Shown here: piece by piece, positions 45,625 through 57,275 of the stretch
Layout: the number at the start of each line of letters is the position of its first letter
Numbering within the stretch: position 1 is the first letter of the stretch
Assembly: GCF_003576645.1 (NCBI RefSeq)
Contig: NC_044920.1
Span: 18,619,482 to 18,683,481, forward strand
Length of the DNA: 64,000 nucleotides
Source: Ipomoea triloba
Lineage: Eukaryota; Streptophyta; Magnoliopsida; Solanales; Convolvulaceae
Direction: 5' to 3'
Program-made: the position numbers and the translations under genes
The notes under the pieces: generated by a model
Told to the model about the DNA's origin: nothing
Seen by the model: only the letters and a program-made list of their open reading frames with translations
Databases searched by the model: none

Positions 45625-48600
45625 CTAGATCAAAACATTGTTAGGTGTTGCATTTATCCTTACATTCAAAGTCACAGTCACTATCACAGGATTCACAGCT
45701 TTTTTCCAACAAAGTATTCTTCGGCATTCTTTATGACATCTGCCTTGTGTTTATTCACGGGCATCATGATGATCCGTGATGTGTACAATGCTCGTAGTGA
45801 TGTCAAGTATGGGTCCTGCATTAGTGTTAATTGTTTGTTATCTACATTTTTTTAATCAAATGAGCAGTAGAAATGTGTAAAGTACTATGTAAACTTACAT
45901 TTGGGTTTTTGGGAATAAAACCACATTTCCATTGTGGATTATCCATGTAGGTCTCCATGTGGCGCATGCAATAAAATCCACCAATCAATCTTGTTATCAA
46001 CTATTCTCCAATTCATTTTTACCAATTCCAAGGGAAGTTTTTTTATCTTCTCCACTAGACTGGTGTGTCCTTTTTTTATGCAAATACTTTGCAAATGTGT
46101 TGCTCTGCAAATTAAAACTAGTTAGATATGCGTCATATATTCATGTATATCTTTATAATGAAGTAGGTAATTACAGTACTTACCAAGACTTTTGGACTGT
46201 CACCATACTTTTGTTGAATTTTTAGTCCTTTTGGAAGGGGCCTGTTGTTAATGATTTCAAGCATTGACGTTGTGAAATTGTAGCACATTATGTATAAGTG
46301 ATGATGCCGGTATATGCTAAAGAATATCTGTTAACAATTAATAAAAGATTTGTAGTTTGTTTAACCCTAAGTACAATATTTTTTTGCATAAGACATTATT
46401 TACCAGCTGAGCATCACTTATGTCCAACTTTCCAACATTGTTTATTTCAGTGTCTAAGCACTGCTCAAAGTCTATTTGGTTGGAGCTGTGTTCTGGGTAA
46501 TCATCCCTCCCCCAATTTGATGGGTTGTCTAGTTGGAGCTGTATAGAAATTATTTTATGTTATAGGATGTTAATTATAAAAATCAAGCATAATGTAAAAA
46601 GTTTTGTTGCTTACAAAAGCTTAGGTTGAGAAGAATATTCGTTTGGGCTTATCAACCCCTCTATTGAGATCCAACTGATTTAGTTTTAGACACCAAACAT
46701 CTACAAGAACACTTTCTAGCTCTCTGGCTCTCATAGATTGGAATGTGTCTCTATTCAAGTAGTATCCAGCATATTCAAATAGTTCTTCACTGCAAAATGA
46801 GCATGTATAAATATTTAAGTTAGTTAGGCAAAAGTATGGAGATAATATAGTATAAGATGAGTGTGTTTCATACGTCAATGGCTGTTCTTTTGTTGGGTCA
46901 AGGAAGGCACAATCAGATATCAGCTTTCTTTCCGTCCCACTTTCTTCAGATTGTCATCATTCTTGGTCCAAAAAGGTGATCTCAGATTCAATGGTAGATT
47001 TTTAAATCTCCGGGTCCTTTCAGCCACCACTTCCTCAGAGTGGTCATCATCATCAGGTTCAACGATCAAACTGCAGTTTAATTGTTCAAATATATAATAA
47101 GTTGTGAGGCATGGTGTTCAGTTTCAGTTTATATAAACTGCAGTTTCTTTTCACAAACACTTCAGTATCAGTTTATTACAACTATAGTTCCTATTAGGAA
47201 TCATACAGCATATAGTAGGCATGCTGGTCAGTTTCAGTTCACAGGCACTGTAGTTACTTTTTATAATCACTTCACTATCATTTGACTACAACTATAGTTA
47301 CTTTTAGGAACCATACAACATATAGTAGGCATGCTGTTCAATTTCAGTTCACAAACAATGCAGTTACTTTTCATAATCACTACACTATCATTTGAGTAGT
47401 ACTACAGTTCCTAGTAGGAATCATACAATATATAGTAGGCATGCTGGTCAGTTTCAGTTAACATACACTGCAGTTACTTTTCATAATCACTTCACTATCA
47501 TTTAAATACAACTATAGTTTCAATTGGCAACATAGAATAAATATGTGAGACATGCTGCTTAGTTACATTTTATAGACACTTCACTGTCTTTTCATGAACA
47601 CTACATTATCCTTTAAATAAGACTATAGTTTCATTTTGATATCATGTAAATATTATGTGTTAAAATCAGTGTATATATAAAAGGATTGAGCATACCTAAC
47701 AAAGAGTTCCTTCAATGTGTTATCTGTTGGTGTTATGTCCAACTGTTCTCCATCAGAAATAGTCTTCTCACTATCTTCTTCAAGATCTCTTGCAATATTT
47801 TGTAGTTCATTAGCGTCGAATTGATCTTGGTGTTGTTCCATTGCAGCAGGGACATCCATTTCTGGTGCGGGTTGAGGAGAGGACAGTCCAAGGTCAAAAG
47901 TTGGTGTTTGAATTTGTTGTTCTGATTGTGAAGTTGTAGGTTGTATGGGCTGAGCTAGGTAATTTTTTGTTGTCTGTATGAATGCTTGCTCAAGAGAACT
48001 TACTGCATCAAGAAAGCTTTGTTGATTGAAGATGTCATCATCATCTAGCAGTCTTTGTTGTTGTGGAGGTTGAACAGGATACAACGTTGATCATTCCAGC
48101 AATGTTTTCAAATGTTTTCTTTATTATTCCACCTCCAGTCCAGGTGTTGCCAATCTCAGACATAACTTCAGCAAACTCAACCACTGTGTCGACCATTTTC
48201 CTCAAGACAGAAGTGACCTTCCTTAATGATTCATCAGACAATTCATCTCGCACATTCTCAGCAATCTGCTCAGGTACCTATTCTTCTTTCCTTTGGAATC
48301 GCGGGATTATCTTTCCTCTTACAAATTGTCTAGACAATATCTCTGACTTTATCCTTTCTTTACTTGTTCTTCAGTCCACACTGTTATTGCAGGTGCTGTC
48401 CTTTGTATCTTTCTGCCTTTGAATTCGAATTGGTCAAGGTATGTCAACTGTGTTTGAAACAATAAGAATATTAGTTAGTACAAGTTAAATTTAATTATTT
48501 TAGTATATAGGACAATAAGATAAATACTATAAAGACATGGTTTAAATTATTATCATAAAAAACAGTGCAGGGCCAGTGAAGAATGTATTGGGCTTTTGTT

Positions 48601-49299
48601 TCCAAGCTTCAACAGAGTCGATCAAAGATTTGAAAGTGTACTCGCACCAATTAAAGTCTTTTATTTTTGAGACATCATTCAGCGAGTATAGAACCTTGTA
48701 CACTACATTCCTACTTTGGTTCCCTTTGATTACGTTGGACACCAATAGGATAACAAAATCCCGTTTGAACCATTCCCCACTATTTCCTCTTTCAATCATT
48801 TTTGCTGGCGTTTTGTGGGTGGTGAACCTTTTGTTATACCCCACCTTTGCCTCCATTTAGTCAAAAGATCAACATACTCTGCAGGTTCATTGTCTGAAGT
48901 AGCTTCAACAACAGGGTCTTTTCCATTGGGGAACTCCATTGTGCTATACACATCATCTACAGAAAGCCTCATTTGATCGCCCTCTAAATCCAATGAGCAT
49001 CTATAGACATCAAACTTCTGGACTAGGTATTTTGTTAACCTACTGTCCCAATAAAAAAATGTCAGTGTCAACATTGCTCCAAACCCAATGTCTTGAACTG
49101 CTTGTTGCTGTGCAGGGTTTAGGGAAGATAAGAGTTCCCGAAAGTGTTTTGTTAACATCCGGGTTGGCAGGTATTCAAGGTCAGCAATCATTGTCTTCTT
49201 TGGAGCTGTTTTGGATTCAGGTATTCAAGGTCAGCATGCTTTGCGCTTAGCCACAGTTTTACTACCCTTTTGTGCAATAGGTTGTGTTGTCTTCTTCAT
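45625..49299 (-). pseudogene. ULP1-type (C48) cysteine protease-like gene of the MULE, disrupted
   Basis: From ATG at 49,299: basic start KKTTQPIAQKGSKTVAKRK. Then a domain typical of ULP-carrying MULEs (FRELLSSLNPAQQQAVQDIG..., LSVDDVYSTMEFPNGKDP; to about 48,850), a low-complexity exon with QPTTSQSEQQIQTP (47,690-48,080), and NLPLNLRSPFWTKND (about 46,950). The protease domain follows: LFEYAGYYLNRDTFQSM...VWCLKLNQLD (46,800-46,660), YRHHHLYIMCYN...EIINNRPLP (about 46,305-46,235), and the Cys-box region (about 45,950-45,990). Where DCGIF is expected, the codons read D-W-W-I-L and a 1-base shift precedes CMRHMETYM. The C-terminal exon ends at a stop at 45,625. An 18-bp duplication adds stops near the start. 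Real ULP1 proteases remove SUMO; this copy should be inactive. Confidence 0.75.
47100..47640 (+). repeat. Motif array in a ULP-gene intron, with a ~120-bp higher-order period
   Basis: The block 'CATGCTG(G/T)TCAGTTTCAGTT-(A)CA-ACTGCAGTTACTTTTCATAATCAC' plus 'CATATAGTAGGCATGCTG' recurs at about 47,106, 47,219, 47,329 and 47,447. The ~30-bp motif has therefore been amplified here as a ~115-bp tandem unit. Confidence 0.75.
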
Positions 49300-49369
49300 T
49301 TCTTTCCTGCAACAAGGTCACAAAGCATGAATGATCATTATAACCAGGTAGATTTCATAGTTTTCTTTT

Positions 49370-50110
49370 CATACAGTTTTGTGTTCATACAGTTCATAGA
49401 TTTCTTTTCATAGATTTCATAGTTTTCTGTTCATACAGTTTCCTGTTCTGATACACCATACAGTTTCTTTTACAAAACACTACAGTTACTTTTGAAAAAC
49501 ACTAAAGTTTCTTTTCCATTAAGTTGTAGTTTCAACTGGAATTGCAGTGGAATATTTGACACCACATTGTCAATTCTAGTTAATAAACCCTTTAGTTTCA
49601 GTTATTGAATACTACATTATCATTTCAGTTACTCTATAGTTTCATTTAAGATTTTTAGGACTTATTGTGAAACACCATACTTAAAAAGAATACAGTTTCT
49701 TTTTGAATATATAACACTTTCCTTTACCAAACACTACAGTTTCTTTTTAAATACATTACAGTTTCTTATTGCATACACTATAGTTCCACTTTATCAGATT
49801 CATTTTATGAACAATGTAGGTTCTTTCCAAAAACACTACAGTATCATTTCATTTACTCTATATTGTCATTTAATAATTTTTAGGACATAACAGGACACCA
49901 TCTAAACCATTATATTTTACAAACCATTCAGTTTCTTTTAACAGACAATATAGTTTCCTTTTGAAAAGACCACAGTTTCCTTTTGTAAAACCTACAGTTT
50001 CATTTCGAAAATACTACAGAATATTTTGACGATACATGTGTTTTCACACAACTAGTTCGATTTTATAAACCATGTAATTTCATTGTTTGAAAGCTTAGTA
50101 TCATTTCAAA
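49370..50110 (+). repeat. Longest motif array of the MULE
   Basis: More than twenty degenerate units of the type AACACTACAGTTTCTTTTnnAA at ~27-35 bp spacing between the ULP-like gene start and the right end of the element. No coding frame. Confidence 0.8.
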
Positions 50111-50574
50111 TACGATACAGTTTTTTTGAATGATAAACGTGAATTTGTTTTTTCACATTTGACAATAATTTATGTATTTTTGTTATATGCTTTTGCCCTT
50201 CACTGCATGCGTTGTAATGGATGTAAAAAAACTCAAAATAAACTTTTAGCTCATGCTTAGTAATGGCTGTAAATAAATAAATATGAGTTTGTTTGACACA
50301 TAACAATGTGTTTACCTGTATTGAAGCTTTTATACTGCAACGATGCTTGAAAATGGTCGACAATGGCGATGAAACTGTTGAAATTCACAGCAGAAGGGAA
50401 GAACACTGTAGCCTTTTGGAAAAGACGGTATGTATTTTCTTGCTTGAAAAGAAAGTGGGAGAGTGGAGACAAATGTTGCCTTTTGCCGTTCTTTTTATAT
50501 TTTATATTAAAAAAATGAAAGTAAATGTCCCACGACACGATAACGTCGTGGGACGGAGTAAACAGCCGCCGTTT

Positions 50575-50653
50575 CATTTAGTAAATGAAACGGCGGCGTT
50601 TTGGGACCATGGTCCACAATGGATTGTGGACCATGGTCCACCGTATAAGAACT
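50575..50653 (-). repeat. Right terminal inverted repeat of the large MULE
   Basis: Contains GGACCATGGTCCACAATGG and TTGTGGACCATGGTCCACC, itself a near-palindrome, preceded by AAACGGCGGCGTTTTGGG that matches the left end inverted. Confidence 0.75.
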
Positions 50654-50662
50654 GCCCAATAC

Positions 50663-51242
50663 AAGGTTTTTACATGGTTCTTAAGAAAGGGAAATTGATG
50701 CGGAGGAGTGATAAGGTGGAGAGAGAAAAAAATACATACTACAAATATGAGAGTTTTGCAGATCAAGTGAGGCAATGGTTGGCATCTCCCCTGACAGGGG
50801 TGAGAATAGTTTTTGAGCTTTTCCTTGTTAGCAAACACATAGGTTAAGCTGTTGTTTTCTTGTTGTTTTTTTCCCTCTAAATAATAAATGAGTAAAGTTT
50901 TTTCCCCTCTAAAACAGATTTGATATATTTTAAAAAATAAAATAACTAAGTTTGTTTGTTGTTTTTTTTTAAATAAAATAAAACATAAAAGTTTTTTTTT
51001 TTGTTTTTTCCCTCTAAAACATATTTCAGAGACACACAATATATTTTTAAAAATAAAATAACTTTAAAAATAAATTTTTTAATTATTTATTTAAATAATG
51101 AAGAGTCACACTTGTGTGAGACCGTCTCACATGTTTAGCCAACACCATCAATTCATGTAGCACCCGATTGCACCACATAGTGAACCTAAATTAATGAATG
51201 AAAGAAAATGTATACAGACACAAACAAACAAAATTACGAATC
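50663..51242. other. Intergenic sequence between MULE and Copia
   Basis: AT-rich with T and A runs. A 61-codon stretch around 50,665-50,845 continues from the MULE end but resembles nothing I know. Confidence 0.45.
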
Positions 51243-51247
51243 CATAC

Positions 51248-51393
51248 TGTTAGACATATATTCAGTTAGGTCCTTTAGTAAGTGTGTGTGGCTCTGGCTT
51301 AGTCTCACATATTGTTAGCCTATTATGTAGGAACTTACTATCATTGTATTATTGTAGTTCTCCCATTCATTCCAATCAATCAATACATTCATT
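51248..51393 (+). repeat. 5' LTR of the young Copia element
   Basis: Very short LTR starting TGTTAGACATAT and ending ACATTCATT, so the terminal CA is not at the exact end. The exact CATAC duplications on both sides support this limit. Confidence 0.85.
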
Positions 51394-51425
51394 TGGTATC
51401 AGACGTGTTAGGCATCCTCTTCTCC

Positions 51426-52590
51426 ATGGCAACCAACACCTCTGAACGTACAGTCACCACTACCACCGCACCTTCTCCATCCACCACCCCAAATCCTCTC
51501 AACTCAGCCTAACATTTTTTCTCAATGCCCGAAACTGTTTATTTTGGCGAACCCAAATCATCCCGTTTCTGCGTGGCCAGGGTCTAATTGGTTACGTAAA
51601 TGGTGATCTTCCCTGCCCGCCGCAGATGCTAGCCGCTACTGCTGAAACCGCGTCGCAAGAGGTGGCCTCTGCTACCCCGAATCCACCGTATGCGCCATGG
51701 GTCCAACAGGACCAGTCCATTCTATCCCTATTGATCTCTTCATTGTCTGAAGAGGTCATGTATTTGGCTGTTGGCCGATCCACAGCACGGGAGGTTTGGA
51801 TGGCGATCGAAACCGCTCTTGGTTCCTCCACTCGGGCACGGTGTCTCAATCTGCTCGGCCGGTTTCAATCTCTCCGGTAGGGTGATATGACACCTCCGGA
51901 ATACCTTGGTAAGGCACAGCTTATTGTTGAGGATTTGGCGCTTGCAGGTCGACCGATTTCCTTAGATGAACAGAACCTGTATGTTTTTCGTGGCCTCCGG
52001 CCAGAATACAGGTCCATGGCGGCGTCGTTAGCGGTGACGGGAACTCCCGTGTCTCTTCCGTAGTTGTCGGATTACCTACAGGCTCAGGAATTCATCTACT
52101 CAGATGAATGTTTGCCCGGAAGAGGGCCGACGACAAGCCCTGTAGCTATGGCAGCGAGTCGCGGTCGTCGACAATCTGGAGATGGCGGACGGAATTCGCT
52201 AGGTGGAGGCCGCCAACGAGGAGGCGAGCGGTGTAAAGGTGGTCGCGGCCGATCAGGGACGCCGTGCTGTCAGATGTGCTGCGCGTGGGAGACGGAACAG
52301 TGCTAGGTATTTCGCGTGTAGGCTCAGCAACGATCCCCACTGTTTCTAAACACTTGTCTCTTTCTGATGTTCTGCACGTACCAAAATTATCTATTCCCTT
52401 ATTATTTGTTTATAAATTTACCAAAGATAATAATTGTTTCTTTGAATTTCATCCTAACAATTTTTTTTATTAAGGATTGCATCACGAAAGAGGTGCTCCT
52501 TAAAGGTCCCAGTTCGGGTGGTCTATACCTGCTGTCAATCCCCCGGTCACATAAGGCGTTTCTGTCAGCCCGGGCGTCTTCTTTGGTTTG
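51426..52590 (+). pseudogene. Copia gag and N-terminal pol remnant
   Basis: Starts with ATG at 51,427 (ATNTSERTVTTTTAPSPSTT), breaks near 51,510, then reads the UBN2-type gag (APWVQQDQSILSLLISSLSE, AREVWMAIETALGSSTRARC). A frame break or stop at 51,880 is followed by an RG-rich segment. Where a CCHC zinc knuckle and the protease DSGA motif are expected (about 52,270) the sequence jumps directly to a GDGTVLGISRVGSATI segment of the late protease. An internal deletion is therefore present. It ends with SLVWHR of the GAG-pre-integrase domain, cut by the solo LTR. Confidence 0.75.
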
Positions 52591-52598
52591 GCATCGTC

Positions 52599-54468
52599 TG
52601 TAACACCCCAATTTTCAACTCTTACATTTATTACAAAATCCGTAATAAAACGCTGCGGAAGCTTACATCATATCAACAGAAAACCGGGTGCTACCGCCAC
52701 ACCTAGAGTGAATTCTATCACCTCTTTGACAAACTCCACTCTAAGTGCACAGGCTAAACTTACAACATTAATAACAATCCCTGTCTACATCAAAGAGTAG
52801 ACCTCAACCTGTACTTCCCTTCTATTCCGAGCTCATCGGCTACAGGGGCCCACACTAATCTGCAACTGATAAGAAACACATTGAAGTGCAGTTAGCGCGA
52901 CGGCTAAGTAAGGATATCCATGGGTTATCCAAAACTAAATAAAGGTTTTGTAAAACTTGATTACATCAACACCCTATCCTTACTCATCGGCCGAGGTTCT
53001 ACCTGCAACCTTTACGAATAGCAATTTATACACATAATAGGCAACAATTTCAATATCATCTTAATCATTTTCCCTCTAGACGAGGTCATATAATAGTCAT
53101 TTGCCTACTCAGATCATATAATGCTAAACATTTAAGCATATAAGCAGAAAAAGGGAAAACACAAATCCCATATTTGTTCTCAAACATATTCTTTGAAAAA
53201 TCTTTCCTCAAAGGACATTCTCCTCACTTTTCACCATCTCCTTTCCGTAGCTACAGCGTAACTACATTTTCATACAAAATTTCCACTTAGTTTCTTTATA
53301 GAAAGCGTGAGGCCTTTGGAGTATTCACTTAACTCCTTCCCTGACCACTTGGATCATCGAACTCGGGTTCAGTGGTCATCACCCGGTCTAACACTGATCC
53401 CCTGGACGTAAGGTTCGTTAAAATGATCCCTAGCTGGCCCTACTAGGTCCATAAAAACGACACCTACCCGGACTTCTCAGAGTAACTATACTTTAAGTGT
53501 GCACACCCCCGCAGGAATACCTCATCCAAACGAGTTATATAGTACCCGGCGAATAGACTTCGCACCTTCAGTATGAATGATCATACTACATACAACAACC
53601 TTGGGCAAGGGCACTTTAAGCCACCCGAAGGCTAATCAAGGTCCTCCTCAACTTTACTAGAAACCAAGGGTTTGAAAACCATTTTCCTTCCTTTCTCATC
53701 CTCCTTGAGTCAAAATCACTTTTTTTTGGACATGTTCCACGAAATCAAGTCCCTCTTTTTAAATCGATCACCATTCTCAAAATAGTTCAAAGTCTTGTTT
53801 CTCAAATCATTTTCCATCATCACCACACATATGTATATATATGCATTCAACATAACATTTTCCACATTTATGCATATTCACATAAAGTACACATACTATA
53901 TGTATATATATACACGTTAAGTATATATACACTGCACCTCTCTTCTTTTTGGCATTTGGGGAAGAAAAGGGAAAAAAATTCCTTTATATTTAATCCCAAC
54001 TTATGGGATAAGCTTTAGGAAAAAAATAATAAAATAATAAAATATCTCCACAACATATCAGTTGTGGTCCAAACAGATAAAGTTTCGGTGGAAAATAATC
54101 CAGAAAGAATAATTTTCGAAACCACAAATTTATTCCAGTCAAAAGCTCCAAAATGGGCTAGGTTCGGTACACTGCGGAAATTTCGCGGTGTACGATCAGA
54201 AATAAATTTCGACCCTTATAGCTCATCCAATTTCAACTTAACTAAGCAGGAAGTTCATACTTAGTCATATATGCCTAATCATCCATTTCCAAAGAAATCC
54301 GAGCTGAAAATTCGTCCCCCAAAAATTTTACGGTTCGTGACCGGCACATACGATCGCAGCTTAATAACAACTATACTTACTTATAAAAATTCATTTGAAG
54401 TATCTGAAGATCATAACTTAGGAATGTCAACGCCTTAGGATAATGTTAATAAAATACGGGGTATTACA
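52599..54468. mobile_element. 1870-bp solo LTR inserted in the Copia pol gene
   Basis: Begins TGTAACACCCCAATTTTC and ends GGGGTATTACA, the usual inverted termini of many plant Gypsy LTRs. The target duplication TCGTC is exact at 52,594-52,598 and 54,469-54,473. No internal region and no coding frame. Removing it would bring the two halves of the GAG-pre-integrase domain next to each other in one frame. Strand cannot be decided from the termini alone. Confidence 0.88.
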
Positions 54469-54473
54469 TCGTC

Positions 54474-57117
54474 GGTTAGGCCATCCCCACGATCGTGCTC
54501 TACACCGTGTCCTCCTGGAGTGTCCAGTTACTGCTTCAAAATCCGAGTCACCACCTGGAGTCTTGCCAACTTGGCAAATCGTCGCGTTTTCCATTAGAAA
54601 GGATAAGTACATCTAGTCATAATGTGTTAGATCTCGTGTATACTGATATTTGGGGCCCGTCACCCGTTGTTTCTACCGAGGGGTTTCGGTACTTTGTTTT
54701 ATTTGTTGATGATAGCACTCATTACTGTTGGTTTTATCCACTCCGTGTAAAAACAGACATATATAAAACTTTCGATTATTTTTGGGCCATGGTAGAACGA
54801 CTGTTTTCACGTTTTATCAAGGTTATCCAGTCTGATTTGGGGGGCGAGTATCGCCGTTTGCACTCTCTTTTTCAGTCACTAGGAATCATCCATAGGCAAA
54901 CCTGTGCATACACCCATGAGCAAAACGACCGAGTAAAACGCCGGAATCGACACATTGTTGAGACCGGCCTTGCTCTCCTAGCTGAAAGCTCGGTACCTAT
55001 TAAGTACTGGGATGCAACTTTTGAAACTGCCACTTACCTAATTAATCAGCTACCATCCGCAGCCTTACACTTTGACACTCCTCATTTCAGGCTATATAAA
55101 ACCCCTCCGTCATACTCTTTTTTAAAAGTCTTTGGGTGTCTCTGTTTCCCATACCTACGTCCCTATAATCGTCATAAAATTGAGTTTCGCTCCACGTCAT
55201 GTGTCTTTCTAGGTTACCCTAGTCTTTTCGGGGATATCATTGTTTGCACCAAAACACGGGAAAAACCTTTATTTGCCGGCATGTGAGATTTAATGAAAAT
55301 GTGTTCCCTTTTGCTACAGCTTCTATGCAGGACTCCAGTCAATCAGCTGAGCTCAATCAACCCTGGGGGTCCAGTTCGGTGGTGCCTGTGCATACTACTC
55401 CAGCACCTATCTCGGCTAATCCTCCGGTCCCAGAGGACCCGGTTCCGCTAGCGATAGAGGGTTCCCCCGAGACCACTAATACAAGGGAACCTCTGCAGCG
55501 AGGCCACGGTATGCGGTTACGACACATGACCCGCGGGACTAATGAGCAATTTTACGCTCTAGCAGCGATCGGGTTACACCCGGACCCTACTTGCTACACG
55601 CAAGCTGTGAGTCATCCTCAGTGGAGAATTGCCATGGATCAGGAATTCAATGCGTTGATTCACAACAACACCTGGGAGTTAGTGCCAACCCGGCCGAACA
55701 TGAATATAATTGGCTGTAAATGGGTCTACCGCACCAAAAGAAAAGCTGACGGCACCATAGAGCGACACAAGGCACGCCTCGTCGCAAAAGGATTCAATCA
55801 AGTAGCCGGCGAGGATTTTTTTGATACTTTTAGTCCTGCTGTAAAACCCACTACTGTGCGGTTATTATTTTCATTTGCTGTATCACAGGGGTGGACTATG
55901 CAGCAGCTAGATGTTCACAATGCTTTTCTAAATGGGCATTTATCTGAGACTGTTTATATGCGCCAGCCGCCTGGCTATGAGGATCCGGCACACCCCGACT
56001 ACGTCTGTCATCTGCGGAGATCCCTATATGGTTTGAAACAGGCGCCACGGGCCTGGTTTAAGCGTCTACATGACTACCTTTTATCTGCAGGTTTTCGTGC
56101 CTCCAAGACAGACGTGTCTTTATTTCACTATTCAACTGGCAAGTCTCTTGTCTTTCTCTTGGTATACGTTGATGATATAATCATGATGGGAGATGACTCT
56201 GCGCTTCTTGACACTCTGCTGCACCAGCTGTCCACTATTTTCAAGATTCGGGATCGTGGGGCTCCAGTTTCTTCCTTGGGATTGAAACTCTTGCTATCAA
56301 CGGGGCCATTGTCTTTTCACAGCGCCGATATATGTGTGATATCTTAAATCGTATCGGCATGATCGATTGCAAGCCTCTCACAACACCTGCTGCTGTCTCA
56401 CGGGTTGCGAACCCCACTGATGAGGCATATGATAATCCGACTCAATACAGGCGTTTGGTTGGGGCCCTCCAGTACTTGACGATAACTCGGCCTGATCTCT
56501 CATATTCTGTGAATCGCTTATGTCAATTCATGCATGCACCAACTGTGGAACATTGGGGCCTACTTAAGCGTGTGCTCCGGTATGTCAAAGGAACGCTTGC
56601 TTATGGTCTCCGATTCTCATCATCGCCCTCTACAGATATACATGCCTTCTCCGACTCTGACTGGGCTGGATGTCCGGTTGATCGTAAGTCCACTAGTGGC
56701 TATGCAGTCTATATCGGCACAAACTTAGTCTCTTGGCTCTCCAGAAAGCAGCGAACTGTAGCACGGTCTTCGACAGAGGCAGAGTACAAAGGCCTTGCTG
56801 ACGTCTCCGCTGAGGTTACTTGGATTGTGTCCCTGTTACAGGAGCTTGGTCTACATACAAGCCGTCCGGCCACGTTGTGGTGTGATAATCTCGGGGCCAC
56901 CTACATGTGCGCTAATCCGGTCTTCCATGCAAGGACCAAACACGTTGAGATCGATTATCACTTTGTTCGTGACAAAGTCGCGTCCGGGGCCTTTCAAGTT
57001 AACTTTGTCTCCACCAAAGATCAGTTGGCGGATATTTTCACGAAGCCGTTGCCGTCATCACGTTTTGGATCATTGCGTGACAAGCTTAATGTTGTGTCTG
57101 TCCCACCATCAGCTTGA
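54474..57117 (+). pseudogene. Copia pol: integrase, reverse transcriptase, RNase H
   Basis: GAG-pre-integrase remainder (GHPHDRALHRVLLECP), then integrase with YTDIWGPSPV, SDLGGEYRRL and a worn third motif (EQNDRVKRRNRHI where E is usual) up to KVFGCLCFPYLRP. A frame change near 55,245 leads to the reverse transcriptase (GCKWVYRTKRKADGTIERHK, QQLDVHNAFLNGHL, SLYGLKQAPRAWF, LVYVDDIIM; 55,700-56,190). A second frame change near 56,270 leads to RNase H (SDSDWAGCPVDRKSTSGY, SSTEAEYKGLADVSAEV, TKHVEIDYHFVRD) and a stop at 57,117. Only a handful of lesions, consistent with the young LTRs. Confidence 0.9.
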
Positions 57118-57124
57118 GGGGGTG

Positions 57125-57270
57125 TGTGAGACATATATTCAGTTAGGTCCTTTAGTAAGTGTGTGTGGCTCTGGCTTAGTCTCACATATTGTTAGCCTAT
57201 TATGTAGGAACTTACTATCATTGTATTATTGTAGTTCTCCCATTCATTCCAATCAATCAATACATTCATT
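57125..57270 (+). repeat. 3' LTR of the young Copia element
   Basis: Same 146 bp as the 5' LTR with one substitution at position 4. It directly follows the polypurine tract. Confidence 0.88.
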
Positions 57271-57275
57271 CATAC

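Larger units (their letters stand above)
38361..50653. mobile_element. 12.3-kb Mutator-like element (FAR1-type transposase plus ULP1-like gene)
   Basis: Flanked by TCCCAATAC (38,352-38,360) and GCCCAATAC (50,654-50,662), an 8/9 match to a 9-bp duplication. The terminal inverted repeats are imperfect: left TTATATCATGGATTGTGG, TCCACAATACTTTGTGGACC and AAACGGCGTCGTTTT; right (inverted) TTATACGGTGGACC, TCCACAATCCATTGTGGACC and AAACGCCGCCGTTT. Inside, a plus-strand MULE transposase pseudogene (38,592-42,182) converges on a minus-strand ULP1-type protease pseudogene (45,625-49,299). A solo LTR (42,616-44,814) is nested between them. The layout matches MULEs known to carry ULP-like genes (Kaonashi-type, first described in Arabidopsis). 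With the LTR removed the element would be about 10.1 kb. Confidence 0.88.
51248..57270 (+). mobile_element. Young Copia retrotransposon with nested solo LTR
   Basis: LTRs of 146 bp at 51,248-51,393 and 57,125-57,270 differ at one position (TGTTAG versus TGTGAG). The 5-bp target duplication CATAC is exact (51,243-51,247 and 57,271-57,275). The primer-binding site TGGTATCAGA starts at 51,394, and a polypurine tract (TTGAGGGGGTG) precedes the 3' LTR. Gag-pol lies between, with Copia domain order. The host was later interrupted by a 1.87-kb LTR (52,599-54,468). It lacks the zinc finger and protease core, so it is non-autonomous. Confidence 0.92.

Noticed and set aside
53800..53940. TATATA-rich block as a gene promoter
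   Set aside because: It lies inside a solo LTR without downstream coding sequence; a promoter role for a host gene is not supported.
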